From Leptodontidium sp. MPI-SDFR-AT-0119 (lineage: Eukaryota; Ascomycota; Leotiomycetes; Helotiales; Leptodontidiaceae): DNA of 64,000 nt. The stretch lies in assembly GCA_020726505.1 (NCBI GenBank), contig JAHLEZ010000040.1, positions 346,039 to 410,038 on the forward strand. The letters run 5' to 3'. This document shows positions 12,401-24,001 of this stretch, one piece after another. Every line of letters starts with the position of its first letter. Position 1 is the stretch's first letter. The notes under the pieces are model-generated. The model ran no database searches. It was given only the letters and a program-made list of their open reading frames with translations, and was not told the origin of the DNA. The position numbers were made by a program, and so were the translations under genes.

Positions 12401-12739
12401 ACGAGTTGTCCTTGTATGTATATCTACGCCTCTAGCCTATCTAGCCACACTAAAACTTTGCAGGATCTGATCATGCACAAATCCCTCAATCGACTGTCAA
12501 CGCGGAGGTCTCACGGCAGTAATGGCGTTTTGGATGCAGGTTTATGTGTAGCTGGGCTAGGATACCGTAACGGCGCTCTGGGGTGCGAACATACCATCGA
12601 TGATAGGCGTCGTGAACAGGCCCAACTTCTCTTTCTTCTCGGAATTGGGGCAAACTAGTGATACGGACAACACATCTTTGCCGTAGGCAAGAATTGATTC
12701 ACGCATCAAAGGCATTCTCCACATTCCAAATTCTAGTTA
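12401..12739. other. 3' flank of the small membrane-protein gene
   Basis: Host-like sequence without a supported gene. It ends at the TA target dinucleotide of the adjacent MITE. Confidence 0.35.
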
Positions 12740-13446
12740 ACGTCCCACCCCCCCCTTTCGCCCACCCTTTTACACCAAAAACAGCGATTTTGAGGTATTA
12801 ATTTCTTTATAACTAATTAATCAAAATTTATAATTTTTTTATACTCGTACTTACTAGCTCTTCTTAACTGACTTTACAAAGGCAAATGTAATTTGGATTA
12901 TGAATTATTACGTAATATTAGATTTAAGTTTTTATATACAAAAAACACTAAAAAACACTTACTAATAACTTCCTTAATAATTAATATAATTTCATAAAAT
13001 TTGTAATACATAAAGATCGTATACAAATCTTGAAGTAATTAATTTCTCTCATACAAATTATTTATATAGTGCTTTATATTTTACTTGATTATAAAATTAT
13101 TATTAATAGAATTAGTTCGAAACTCAGGAATCTTGAAATTTTATATAAAAGACACTTTAATTATAAGTTTCAAGTTTTTATATTAATAATTGTGGAAGTT
13201 ATTAGAAAAATAAGAAAAATCATTTTTACACCAAATTTGTATGAGAGAAATTTCTTAGACTTTAAATACTTAGTTTGTAATATTACGTAATATGAAATGA
13301 ACATCACTATAAGATATAAAAGATCTTATAAAAAATATTACAAACATTTAGTTTCAGCTTATTCTATTAATAAATAATAAAATATTCATTATTAAAAGTG
13401 GTGAGTTTTAGTGTAAAAGGGTGGGCGACAGGGTGGGGTGGGACGT
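12740..13446. mobile_element. 707-bp MITE, Tc1/mariner (pogo/Fot1-like) ends
   Basis: The ends are inverted repeats: ACGTCCCACC...CGCCCACCCTTTTACACC on the left (12740-12778) and the reverse complement on the right (about 13409-13446). TA flanks both sides (12738-12739, 13447-13448). An ACGT-starting terminus with TA duplication is typical of fungal pogo/Fot1 elements. The 600-bp interior is very A+T-rich and partly palindromic: a CTCTCATACAAATT block near 13048 recurs inverted near 13232, and TTACGTAATATTA near 12910 recurs inverted near 13278. There is no transposase frame, so it is non-autonomous. It lies about 90 bases beyond the rvt stop codon. Confidence 0.85.
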
Positions 13447-13539
13447 TAAGACGTATGTGAAAAGAACCAAAAAATTCATTAAGTCGGGCTACTTTGCCGT
13501 CACTTCTACACCCTTTCCATGCCAATTTCTCACCATAAA

Positions 13540-14356
13540 CTAGCCCTGCCACTTGACCCTCCTACTTCTGAAACGAGTAATCATTCTCATAGGCAACAAT
13601 CTCTTCTCGACAATCTTTAGCCCCCCAAATCTCTTTATTATATCTGACCTGTATAATAGAGCAACCTACTTCAAATACTTATTATCTTGTTTATCAATTC
13701 TACTGAGCCAATTTAATATACTCTTCTCATTTTCAGAGATATCAATATCCTCCGGCCTTGGCTTTTGCAAGAGATTATTATATACCGATAGTAAATCTCC
13801 TTTATAGCCACAATAAAATTCCTCTCTATATCGCATGTACTTTTTTATGGATATGAAATTACGATAATCTGAAGGACGGAAGGTCGGCTTAATAGCTTCA
13901 TAGCGATTTACCTGGCCGATGTCGAATGTTACCTTAGCGCGTCGGTAGGCACTTGTTTCGGCCTCAAAGAAATCGTCGAATACAGATGTAAGCTACTCAA
14001 ACACCGCATTACGAACTTGAACAAGCCCGATAAATGGGTTCTAGAGTTCGAGACCGCCAAGACTAGTGGGAAAATAGAGAAATCCATCGGGGATATCGGT
14101 AATACCAAATCGTTTATGTAGTGTTTTTTTTAAGGTACTCGATGATATTGCTATTAGAAAAATTTTGCTTTTGGATCCTCGTTATAGTAGAAAGTATTAT
14201 ATTGACATATTCTCATTCGAAGCAGTTGGCGGCTGTACCAAAGTTCGATTTAAAAAAAAAAGTGCCGGCGTATATATTCTACGCTTAGATCTATGAGAAT
14301 ATACTCTTATCTTTTTTAACTAGTTAACGTTAGAGTTCGAGGATGTATATGTCGAC
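13540..14356 (-). pseudogene. rvt: rvt-like cellular reverse transcriptase, 3' part
   Basis: Downstream part of the minus-strand gene whose upstream part is 36812-39095. The frame enters at the target duplication TCGAC (14352-14356) with 'VDIYILEL' and continues through an aromatic 'NIYAGTFFF' and 'NFGTAANCF' to the diagnostic block 'GFLYFPTSLGGLELQNPF' near 14040-14095. Further on it has 'RYEAIKPTFRPSDYRNF' and a C-terminus ending '..RRVKWQG' with TAG at 13540-13542. This order matches the C-terminal half of rvt, the single-copy cellular reverse-transcriptase gene of fungi (family knowledge). In-frame TAA/TAG codons near 14270-14332 and a few further down, plus at least one frameshift near 14115, show decay. 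The first 250 bases next to the retrotransposon are worst hit. The gene was cut by G2. Confidence 0.85.
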
Positions 14357-14605
14357 TGTGACGCTTGCCCTAGAAAGACGGCAGTCACGTGTAACTGACG
14401 CCTCATATATTAACACAAGAGACATATGACGATACTAAGTATTAACTTAGAATTTATAACTATAGAGGAAAGAAGGTAAAGAAAGAATAAGTTTATATAT
14501 AAGAGGTTAGTTTACCTAATACTATAGTAATCTTAATACGTTCCGATTAGGCAGTGCTAAGTGGAGCTAGTGGAAATAAGGCTTTAAATAGCGATAATTG
14601 TTACA
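14357..14605 (-). repeat. 3' LTR of G2
   Basis: 249 bp. It begins TGTGACGCTTGCCCTAG on the plus strand, the reverse complement of the G1 LTR end, and ends TTGTTACA. A pyrimidine-rich CCTCCCCTTCC immediately to the right is the complement of the polypurine tract. Confidence 0.92.
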
Positions 14606-16441
14606 TTACCTCCCCTTCCGGAAAAAGCTCGTCCTCGAGCGTTAGTTTATCTCCTTATTATTATTAAGGTCGTCGTAATTATTAACACTATCTTCTTATA
14701 CTTTAATTTATTTAAGTAACTTAGTAAGGGGTCTTACTTACTTGGGGTAACTAAAGTAAAAATCCTTAACTTTATATAAAGCGTACTTAAGGTTAAAGGC
14801 ATTATATTAGTTTAAGTTAACATCTTAATTAAGCCAAGTAATACAGTAAAATAAAGTTTTGCCCTTTTTACGGCAAATAAGCACTTTTTTTAGTTCTTAC
14901 TCGTTGTCGCTTATAATATTAATTAGCGAGGGGGATCTTACACTTAGCCTAGTAAGGGATCGTTAAGGTCTCGGCGTAGTTTACTAGCCGGAAAGACGTT
15001 ATAAACCTTTATACTCGTTAGTAATTTTAAGCGGTACGAGTGTCTTACTTTCTCGAGTACTTTAAATAGTTTATTAGTTAGTATATTTAACTTCTTAAAT
15101 AAACGGAATGTCTTAAAGTAGCGCATGTCGAGTTAAACTAAGTTGTTTTTATTAAAGTTAATATCACGGTGAGAGGCGTTATAAGACTTAGCTATCTTGG
15201 CTTAGGCTATAATAAGGTTCGACCAAGTTATATCTTATATTTTCTTATAACGTTAAGTATAATTAATAGCTTATTAAGTATTTAACATATTAACGGGGGT
15301 AGTTAAGTTTAGCAAGTCGATTTTCTAATCCTAATTCGTGCGTAGTGTGTATTTATAAACTACCTTAAATAAAGAGAGTCCCCTTAAGGAATCGTGTAGG
15401 AGGGACATTTAGGCGTAGTTTATAATAAGGAAGTACTCTAATTAGTCGTCTTAGTAGTATATAACAAAAGATTAGAGTCGTTTTTATAAGTATTAGTTAT
15501 ATACTTTAGTCTAGCCGTCTGTCTATAGGTAATTAATAGCGGATAGTTGTCTTTTAATTCTAAGGATCTTATTAAGGGCAGTCCAAAACCTAAAAACAAA
15601 CTAAGGGCCTTTATTAAAAATAATAATTAAGAGAGCGCTAAAGTAACAATATATATAATATATATATATAATGGCTAGCTTCCAAGTATTTGTCGTTTTT
15701 TAATAAGAGATACTAATAACTTATTTACTAAATTTATTAATAAAGACGAGGACGTTGTCGAATTTATACTTGTCTTTAGTAAAGGAGTAGTAATTTATAA
15801 TAATATATTCTTATAATTTAAACGAAATAAGAAAAAAATAAAAAAATCCGGGCTTTTTATCCCGAGGAACTTAAATTCGTTAATATATATAATAATTACG
15901 GCAGTACTATTAAATTATAAACGTGATTTTATACTACTAGTACTAAGAAGAGAGCATTTAAATTGTCTTCTTAATACTAAGGTGCGCTGTAGTGACTCGA
16001 TTATAAACCTCTTATATAAGAAGGATTCAGAGGTAATCGACATTAGGGATTAAAAAACGGCCGTCGTTAAGTAAGAGGTTACCCTTTAGGCTAAGTTTAC
16101 TTAGAAAGTCTAATATAACTTGTTTACGTAAAGCTTATAAGGAAGAAGTAATGCGATTAATATTTAGAATTTGTTATATAATAGAGAATATTAGTGTGAA
16201 GGCAGTGAGCTTAACGTCGGCCACTAGCGCGTTAGCGTTATTAGGCGGCCGTAACTTTATAAATAATAAGCTAAAGTTAACTTAGTCTTAGCGTAAGAGT
16301 TATTAAAGGCGTTAAGTCTTCTTCGTAAAGTTTTATTAATTTAACTTATCTAACTTACAAGAAAGTGCGTCTACTAGGGGATTATAAATTCTAGGGTGAT
16401 ACGTGATTATGAAATTATAGTCTATTAAGAGCTTTATTTAT
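14606..16441 (-). pseudogene. G2 pol remnant, 3' part (chromodomain-like tail, integrase)
   Basis: Read on the minus strand, this collinearly matches the G1 integrase and tail. The 60-codon open stretch 14944-15126 contains 'FRVLEKVRH'-like and 'NVFPASKLRRD' blocks also present in G1 near 4285-4390. Integrase motifs follow to about 16050, then the RNase H side. It is interrupted at 16441 by the Copia insertion and resumes at 24002. Stops throughout; not functional. Confidence 0.88.
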
Positions 16442-16698
16442 TGTCGGTGCAGTACCGGTTCATGTACCACGCCGCATGTGTGAATATATTCTAATGCGAG
16501 TATGGCGACAGAGTAATAAATATATAGTTCAAAATCTATATATATTCTAAGAGAGTGCGAGGAGAGCTAGACTATATACTACGAAAACCCTACCGAATCT
16601 CCACCGAAACCAGTCCGGCTAAGCTCTGACCCTTGACTTTGACCCGCACCCCCTTTTCCGGACCGAAGTATACTTATATAAGGACTTATAAACTAATA
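16442..16698 (-). repeat. 3' LTR of the Copia element
   Basis: Starts TGTCGGTGCAGTACCGG and ends AAACTAATA on the plus strand. The intact ending CCAACA is seen in the right-hand copy. It shares a long central block with the right LTR (GAGAGTGCGAGGAGAGC). Confidence 0.9.
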
Positions 16699-17390
16699 TA
16701 GGCAAAACTTCTTTTAGAAAAACCATTTCTAACACATATAGAAGTAAATAACTAGTAATATATAAGAAACAACAAATAAAATGACAGAGTATCTGACATC
16801 GTCTAATCTTAATCTAACAGTGTCCCGAAAGTGTCCCGAAAGGGGTCTAAATATAACGAGACGTAATAGCGAGGTTAAGCGAGAACTAGTAATAATAAGA
16901 ACCCTTAGTATTATATAACGTGATAGATATATATATATGTCGCCCCCTCCTAAAGGTTTAGAATCTCCTTAGTAAACATATATATAACTACCGTATGTAT
17001 ATTACTTTCTGATCTCCCTGAATTCGCTTAATATAACTCAAAAACTGACATTTCTAAGAAGACTATATTAAATTAAATAGACAAGCCAAAAGTAAATATA
17101 CTCTTTAGAGATAGTTCGGTGGGGAAATAGTATACTAACTAAAAACAGTGCTTACACTTATACCCACAGGAGCGCTCGACCTCGTATACTATAAATGTTA
17201 CATTTAGTGCGTTCGTCTCCTCGTAAAGAACTCATCCCACGAATACGCCTTTAATAATCTTAAGAGTAAGAAATGTGTATATTACGTAAAGAAGAAGTCC
17301 TAGTATAACTTAGTAAGTATTCCTATTTCTTTTCCTTATTTTAAATTATATCCGAATCCTCGCCGAAAGTACTCCGGATATATAGTTACT

Positions 17391-17885
17391 AATATATAAT
17401 AGATTCCGTGATTTGTTACTAAAGAATACCTTCGTCTAGTTACTGCCCTCGAGGCAAAAGATAAAAAAGCTGTTGTTACTGCCGCTGAATTAATTAATTC
17501 GGCATTATTAGTCGCCGTTACTAGCGCACTAAAGACTACTAGGGAGTTATCGCTAGTGTTATTAGAGGAAACGCGCGCTATACGCCGGGAAATCGCTGGC
17601 TTGGCTAACTCGTAAGTAGTAAGTTAACCCCCTTATTCCTTTTTAATATTAAGGCTCTTAAGTATTAACGCTTTATATAATAAGAGACGGTGTTAGTCTT
17701 AAACCGGCTCCTCACCGTCGTCTCTTCTGCCGCTACTAAGCGTAGTAAGGAGGACGGCGGTGAGGACGATCCTCCCACTAAGCGCCCCCGCTAAAGTCGC
17801 TATTATAACGTAGAGGAGGAGGACGAGGAACCTCTTCTAGATATTTATAAGTAAGGGATTCGGCCCTATTTCAGATTAACTTCGT
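17391..17885 (+). pseudogene. Extra plus-strand ORF inside the Copia element
   Basis: Between the 3' LTR and the end of the minus-strand pol there is a plus-strand frame with coding-like composition. From about 17412 it reads 'FVTKEYLRLVTALEAKDKK', then about 40 open Ala/Leu/Thr-rich codons ending '..ETRAIRREIAGLANS'. A second open stretch near 17710-17850 is charged with a basic 'PPTKRPR' followed by 'VEEEDEEPLLDIY', like a nuclear-localisation and acidic region. The two parts are in different frames or separated by an intron. The stops between are TAA/TAG. No family recognised. It is antisense to the retrotransposon, so it may be an accessory gene of the element or captured sequence. Confidence 0.45.
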
Positions 17886-18049
17886 AGTAAGTTCTTCGTA
17901 GCGGCACTTTCTTTATACTACTGTACGGGAGTAGCCCCCTATAATAAAACCGGCAGTTTATCCCTATTAGAGTATCATTACAAGGCCGCCCGTTAGTACT
18001 TTAAATTAGAGGGTGTTTAGAACTAAATCGAATGTGTTTCTGACTTCGT

Positions 18050-21000
18050 AAGTTAATTAAATATAAAAATAATCGCAAGTGATAAATTAATAAATAAGAG
18101 TTGTAAGGAAATATATAAAAAATCAACGAGTATAAGAAACCCCTCCGTTACTAGTCCGAATTAACTCCGGTTAACCGTTAAATTTAACCCTTTATCTTAA
18201 CAGTAAGGATATTAGTGTTAATAAAATCCCGAAGAGCCTTATTCGGAGTACTCTTCGTTATAGCGTCGGCAAGATTATTAGTACTATTAATCTATCGAAC
18301 CTCTGTTAACTCTCTGCGCTCGTATAATTAACGAATGGCCATAATATTGATTATTAGGCGCTTCTCTTTCGTCGTACTAAGCTTAATAATACACTTATAA
18401 AGGGACAAAGAATCTGTGCAAACAATAGTAAGAAGACGCGGGATGCTAAGCTTGTCAGTTACTATATTAATAGTAGTACTAAAGGAAATTAATATATTAA
18501 TACTAGTTACTATAGTATATAACTCTAATACAAGCACTACACAAGTTACTCTCTTACATTTCGTTAAGCTAATATATACGATATTACTAGTCAAGGTAAA
18601 TTGCGCATCCCTCACTGTTTCGGCACTAATTACTAATATAAAACCTATTTATGAACTTAAGTCCTTATTATTAGTAAAAGAACTGTCTATAAAAACGTAG
18701 ACCTTCGCAGACTGTAAGTTAATTAGTACGTATCGGAGTCCCCTCTTTAAGTTGTCTATTTGTCATTTAAGACGTAAGTTTAAGGCCTTAACGTCGTCTT
18801 CCGTCGGATCTTAATATTATATTACGACTAAGAGATCAAATGTTACTTCTAGCTAATAAATAGTAATAAAGTAGGCCGCACGAGCTCGTTACTCTTTATA
18901 AGCCTTCTTGTAGTCCTCTTTTCTTACGTCGACTAGCTCTAGCCTTACTCCCTGACCCTTCTGAGACATATAAAGGCTGTCCCTGTTTATAGAGATAGTA
19001 CACTTATTAAACGTAATAGTTTTAGTAAGGAGTAATACCTGTATCGACTTCGTCAGAAAACCGGCCTTAGTAATCTCATCTTACTTTCTTACTAAGAAGT
19101 CCTCATTTCCCAGAATTAACGTGTCGTCTGTCTACATTCCTACGACTCTAAAGTCATAGCTTTCCTTAGTACTAATTAGTAAGTATAAATTATACGTTAA
19201 CGTCTCTATTTATAAGTTCTCTATATAATATTTGTAATATATATTAAACTAATAGTTTCCGGACTTAAGTATGCCGTATAATAGTAGTACTATTATAAAT
19301 ATTGTACTAAGAGGGAAATCTCTTGCGATCTCTTTTAGTAGCTATATAAAAATGTCCCGGAGAAGCCTTATTTCTGCTTAGACATAAGCTTAAGTGATGT
19401 CCCTAATAGCCAGATAGGATTCGGACTAATTTCGGAGGCGATTTAAGTACTTGACAGTAGCGGCTAAGAAAATAAGTAACCGCTAGTTAGATCGTTAGAT
19501 TATTAGAGACTAAGTTAAAATCTCTCTCTTACCTTTGTCGTTAAAGTATTAAATTACTAGTCTTAACTTCTTATATAGAGTTAACGTCTCCTTGCCTTTG
19601 ACCTCGTCTATTATTCTTGACTTAAAGATGCGGTGGCCTCTTACTTTAAGGTCGTCCTTATAAATAGGCACAAAAACACCCCTTTTAATAAGTGCTTTAT
19701 ATTCTGTCCTTCGGGACTACTAGAATAGTAATTTAAGCGCTATAATCTTCCCTTTAGCGCGAAGTTTAGTAAATAGCTCTTAGTCCTTCGTCTCTTTTTT
19801 AATTAAAAATACTTTAACATCGTAATTGTTATTAATAGTTAGTAAATCTAGGAGGTGTTTTGTAAATAGAATTTAAATAGCGATTCGGGTTAAATTCGGT
19901 GCTATTTCAGTGGCGTTTCTAACTAGAAATCTTAGATATTACTTATAAATATCCTCTAGTAAGTTTTCTTTTTGTCGTTTAATACTAAAGGTATCTATCT
20001 TAAAGGGACAAATTGTAGTCGATTAGAACGTACGTATTCTCCTATTTCCTATGTCGATCTTATATAATTCTCTCTTTATACTTAAGAAATCATAAAGTCC
20101 TGTCTATCTTTTACCTTCTTAGTACACTAGAACTTAATTATTAAGGTAGAGACCGTAAATATGAGTAGTTCTAGGGCCGTTTCGTGTAACTAACGTATCA
20201 CTGACTTTACGTGTAACATAGATTTTCTGTACCTCCTTTATAGCTTTCTTAATCGTAGCCGCACGTTACTCGACTAACGGATTTAAGGGATTTAGCTCTG
20301 TCATTTTAGGGTATACCCTAAAAATAAGTAATATAGGGATCAGCCTATTAGGACTAGCTGTATCGTTTACTACTTTTACTACTATTTATAGTCGGTCTTC
20401 GTCACTCAACTTAAGATACTCTTTAGAGATAATTTCGTAGGTATAGTATAGTAGGCGGTAATATCGCTTAACTTTACTAATTAAATAGTGTGCCTTAATA
20501 AGTACTAGCTTAGGGGTACTACCTATAAATCTAAGTACACTCTAAAACTCCTTAGAATTAAAATTAGTACTATAGTCGTATATAATGAAATCTAGAGGTC
20601 TTAAGTAAATGTCAATCTATACTAACTTAAATACGTTAAAAGTGGCCCGAGCTATAGCGGAACCGGGGGCCTTTCGGAGTAGTTTCGCCGCACTAAAACC
20701 TGTTGCCTTATTTATTATATAGAGGGTATATCGTTCTCTAAATATCGCGATATCTACGTAGACTATATAATTAAAGTCGACGTCGTCTTATAGCTTAAAA
20801 CAGAACTTATATAGAGCGTCTATATGCCTCTAGTAATGCTCACACATTTCCTTGACCCTTAGTATGATTTCCGAATCATGCTTATGGCTAGCTTGATCTA
20901 GTAAGTACTAAAGACGTCTTACTAAAGGGTGTCCGAAACGCCTATAAAGCCGACGTATTTCTAGTTTAGTCAAGTGACATGCATTAATCGTTCTAGTAAA

Positions 21001-23700
21001 AGTGTCTAGTAATTGACGATATTGATCTAAAAGTAGCTATAAATGCTTATACTTCTGTATAATTAAGTGCTTCTTGTCGCCCTAAATCAAGACGTTACGT
21101 AGGTTATTATACTACGTATTTAGCGTATTTAGTTATTATAAACAAACTAGAAATAAGATATTTACGTCTACGATTTAGAAGTCTATTTCTCTAGTTAGAG
21201 TGTTAATTATAGTAACCCCTAGAGACGGTCGCGAACCGGCACCGAATGTGATCCGGCTCTAGCCCGCTTAGTTAGTGTTAAACTTAATATCTTGAATTCG
21301 TTATAAAGCTCGTAGTTAGTTAATCCCTCCCGTGTTTTTATTAGATGCCCCTATGTTAATTAATAGTCCTTGAAAGAATCTGTTTATTTATTACGTTATA
21401 TAGGCCTTACTAAGAGTGAGTCTCTTGATTTTACTTTCTAAGATATAAGTAGCCTTCCTCTCCTTAAGTTGCCCTATAACTTCTCGTATATTATACTGTG
21501 CCTCACTTACTATAAATATAATCGTAAAGTTTACAGTATTATCGCTATTATCGTCGTCGGAACTCTCTAAAGAGTCGTCAATATCTATTAAAGTGTCTAA
21601 ATCCACATCTTAGTAATTTCCTAAATAATGTCCGGATATAGTCCGGTTCTAGTCTGAATTAAGGTCGATCCCCTTAATATAAGCTAAGTAACTCCTAAAG
21701 GTCTTGTCTGTGGCCTTCACTCCTTTAGCCTTGCGCGCCGCGAAGTATCGTGCCTTTGACGCTACTTACTCTTTGTTAAAGTGGCGACTACTATAGCAAT
21801 CTATCTTCTTATATATAATATAGCCTGTGTAGCCTAATATAAGCTAGAATTTGTCTTTACGTTTGTTTCTACTTAAAAATTTCATCTTATAGTCAAAGTA
21901 ATAAGCCGCCTTATTTACGATATAAGATTAGTGGCGATTTGTATATAATCTAGAGTACTTGCTTACCCTCGATCCCGAGTTATAAGTCACTTTAACGCTA
22001 ACGGCGGAGCGAAGACTGTCTATTAATATAAGGAAAGTAAGAGGTACTTAAAATAAGGCTATCTTAAAGAGAAGGTTCCTTAATACTCCCTGTATAAGCT
22101 TATCGCGGAGCGTCTTGTCGTTCTATATATTGTCGTCTTTTAGGTCAAGCTAAATACTCTGTAATTCCTTAGCGAAGTTCTCTAATTAAGTTAACACTAG
22201 TTTCCCCGTCTAGTAAGGCTCCTCTTAAAATAACGAGAAAGTCAGACTAAACCACTGACTAAGGAACTTATTAACTCTCTCCTTTATCTTAAAGTGTTCG
22301 CGAGTCGTTCTAACAAGCTTATTAAATAAGTACCTCTTATTCTAAAGGTACTAGTAATAGTACGAACTAGCTCCGTCTCGTAATATTAACGGAAAGGCTC
22401 AGTTCTAGACTTTAGTCTTAATTAATACTCTCTAACATAAGTCGGCGAAGATGTGGAGCTTCTTATTTAAGTAGTCCTTGTCTCCACTATATTAGAGCTC
22501 CTTAGTGTATATCTTAGTAAAGTTTACTAACGATTTTACTTAGTCTTAGGTCAATAGATCTATGACATATTATACTAGCCGAATCGACTCTATATATAAT
22601 CCGGTAGTCCTAAGAACCTCAAATAGTAATAATGACCTGTCCTGTGGGTGTATTACTAGCGTTAGTGTGAGATTTAATAACGCGTAGTTATTTAATCTCT
22701 ACAAGTAGAAATTACTTAGAAGATCCCTCTTAGAAGTAAATAAGAACTCCTTCTTTAAGACTATAAGTGGGGGGGTTATATTATATAGATCCTCGACTTT
22801 ATCTCCTTTAGTAAAGGAGATCTTAAGTGATCCTAAGGGCTAAATCGTCTCTGTAAGCTTTATTCCTGACCCTTTTAAAGGAGTGTCTTCCTCTATAAAA
22901 TAGATAACTACCTCTAGTTAGTATTATAAAGACATCGGGGTTTGATTTTATTAAAGTATTATTAGGAATAGTAGTAGTAGTCGAGAGAGTAATTCCCGGA
23001 TGTGATTTAGTACTGATTCGGGGTAGTTCCGAATTTATATCTCTATTTAGTCCTCTAGCCACAAATTTTCTTTAGCTTATATTATTTTTATTAGAGTATC
23101 TGCTGTCCTTATTCCTTTAACACGTCGTATAAATACGCTAAAGGCTTATAAGTCGTCCTTAAGACACGTACGTTCTATTGTCTTAATTAACTTGAACTCA
23201 TTTACTGTCTAACCCTCAAAGTACTCCCAAAAGTCTTAAAAAAGGAACTCTCTCCTAAGGTGTCTATTATAGAAGTCCTCTTTAAACTTCCGTGAATATA
23301 CTATTACGTTTACTAGGAAATCTAAATTAAGATTTACTCTCTCCCTAAGTACAACTATGACATTAATGATTTCTGGAGTTAATTCTAGCTCTAGGGTATA
23401 GTCTGAAGTATCCGCTATTATATCAGATACGATTCGTAGGTAATCCGGTAGGTTCCCGGATAGGTTTCTCGAAGGTCCAAAGTTCTAGATTCAAGGATAT
23501 TGACTTAACAATCTTCGTAGAGTAACTGTCGTGTTATAATAGCTCTTTTCTAACGTACGATAGTCCTAGTCGAGTCTCAAGAGAGAAGTTGCCTTTCCTC
23601 CACGATTTAAAAAAGGTAAAATGCCCTTTAAGGAAAATACAATTAAGTACTCCTCAAATTAAAGCCCAGAATTCGCTCTATAGCCTAAGACCTTTTCTGT
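18050..23700 (-). pseudogene. Copia gag-pol polyprotein remnant
   Basis: Minus-strand frame fragments in Copia order. RNase H: open stretch 18328-18615 with 'CTDSLSLYK' and a C-terminal 'TTKEKRLIINIMAIR', the signature of fungal Copia RNase H. Reverse transcriptase: about 18950-20050, with a 'TDDT' box near 19118-19135. Integrase: roughly 20150-21400. A zinc-knuckle-like Cys/His patch lies near 21800. Further gag-like fragments follow (22823-23062). It would encode the proteins for reverse transcription and integration. Stops at former Gln and Trp codons destroy it. Confidence 0.85.
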
Positions 23701-23739
23701 CTATAATAAGGTTAACGATATAAGCTTGCCACTAATCAG

Positions 23740-23996
23740 TCTCAGTGTAGTACTGGTTTATATACTACGCCGTATATGTGAATATATTCTAATACGAGTA
23801 TAGCGATAAAGTAATAAATATATAATTTAAAATCTATATATATTCTAAGAGAGTGCGAGGAGAGCCAGACTATATATTACGAAAACCCCACCGAATCTCC
23901 ACCGAAACCAGTCCGGCTAAGCTCTAACCCCTGACTTTGACCCGCACCCCCTTTTCCGGACCGAAGTATGCTCATGTAAGGACCTGTGGACCAACA
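23740..23996 (-). repeat. 5' LTR of the Copia element
   Basis: 257 bp, same length as the left LTR. It ends GTGGACCAACA before the target duplication. It differs from the left copy mainly by C/T and G/A changes, as expected when RIP hits both copies independently. Confidence 0.9.
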
Positions 23997-24001
23997 CTTA
24001 T

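Larger units (their letters stand above)
16442..23996 (-). mobile_element. Ty1/Copia retrotransposon nested in G2
   Basis: 7,555-bp element with 257-bp LTRs at both ends. Target duplication TTTAT (16437-16441) / CTTAT (23997-24001). The empty site in G3 at 30238-30242 reads CCCAT, so both copies of the duplication fit RIP derivatives of CCCAT. Orientation is minus, set by the RNase H and reverse-transcriptase frames. Gene order on the minus strand, from right to left, is gag-like, integrase, reverse transcriptase, RNase H, the Copia order. Heavily RIP-damaged. Confidence 0.92.
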
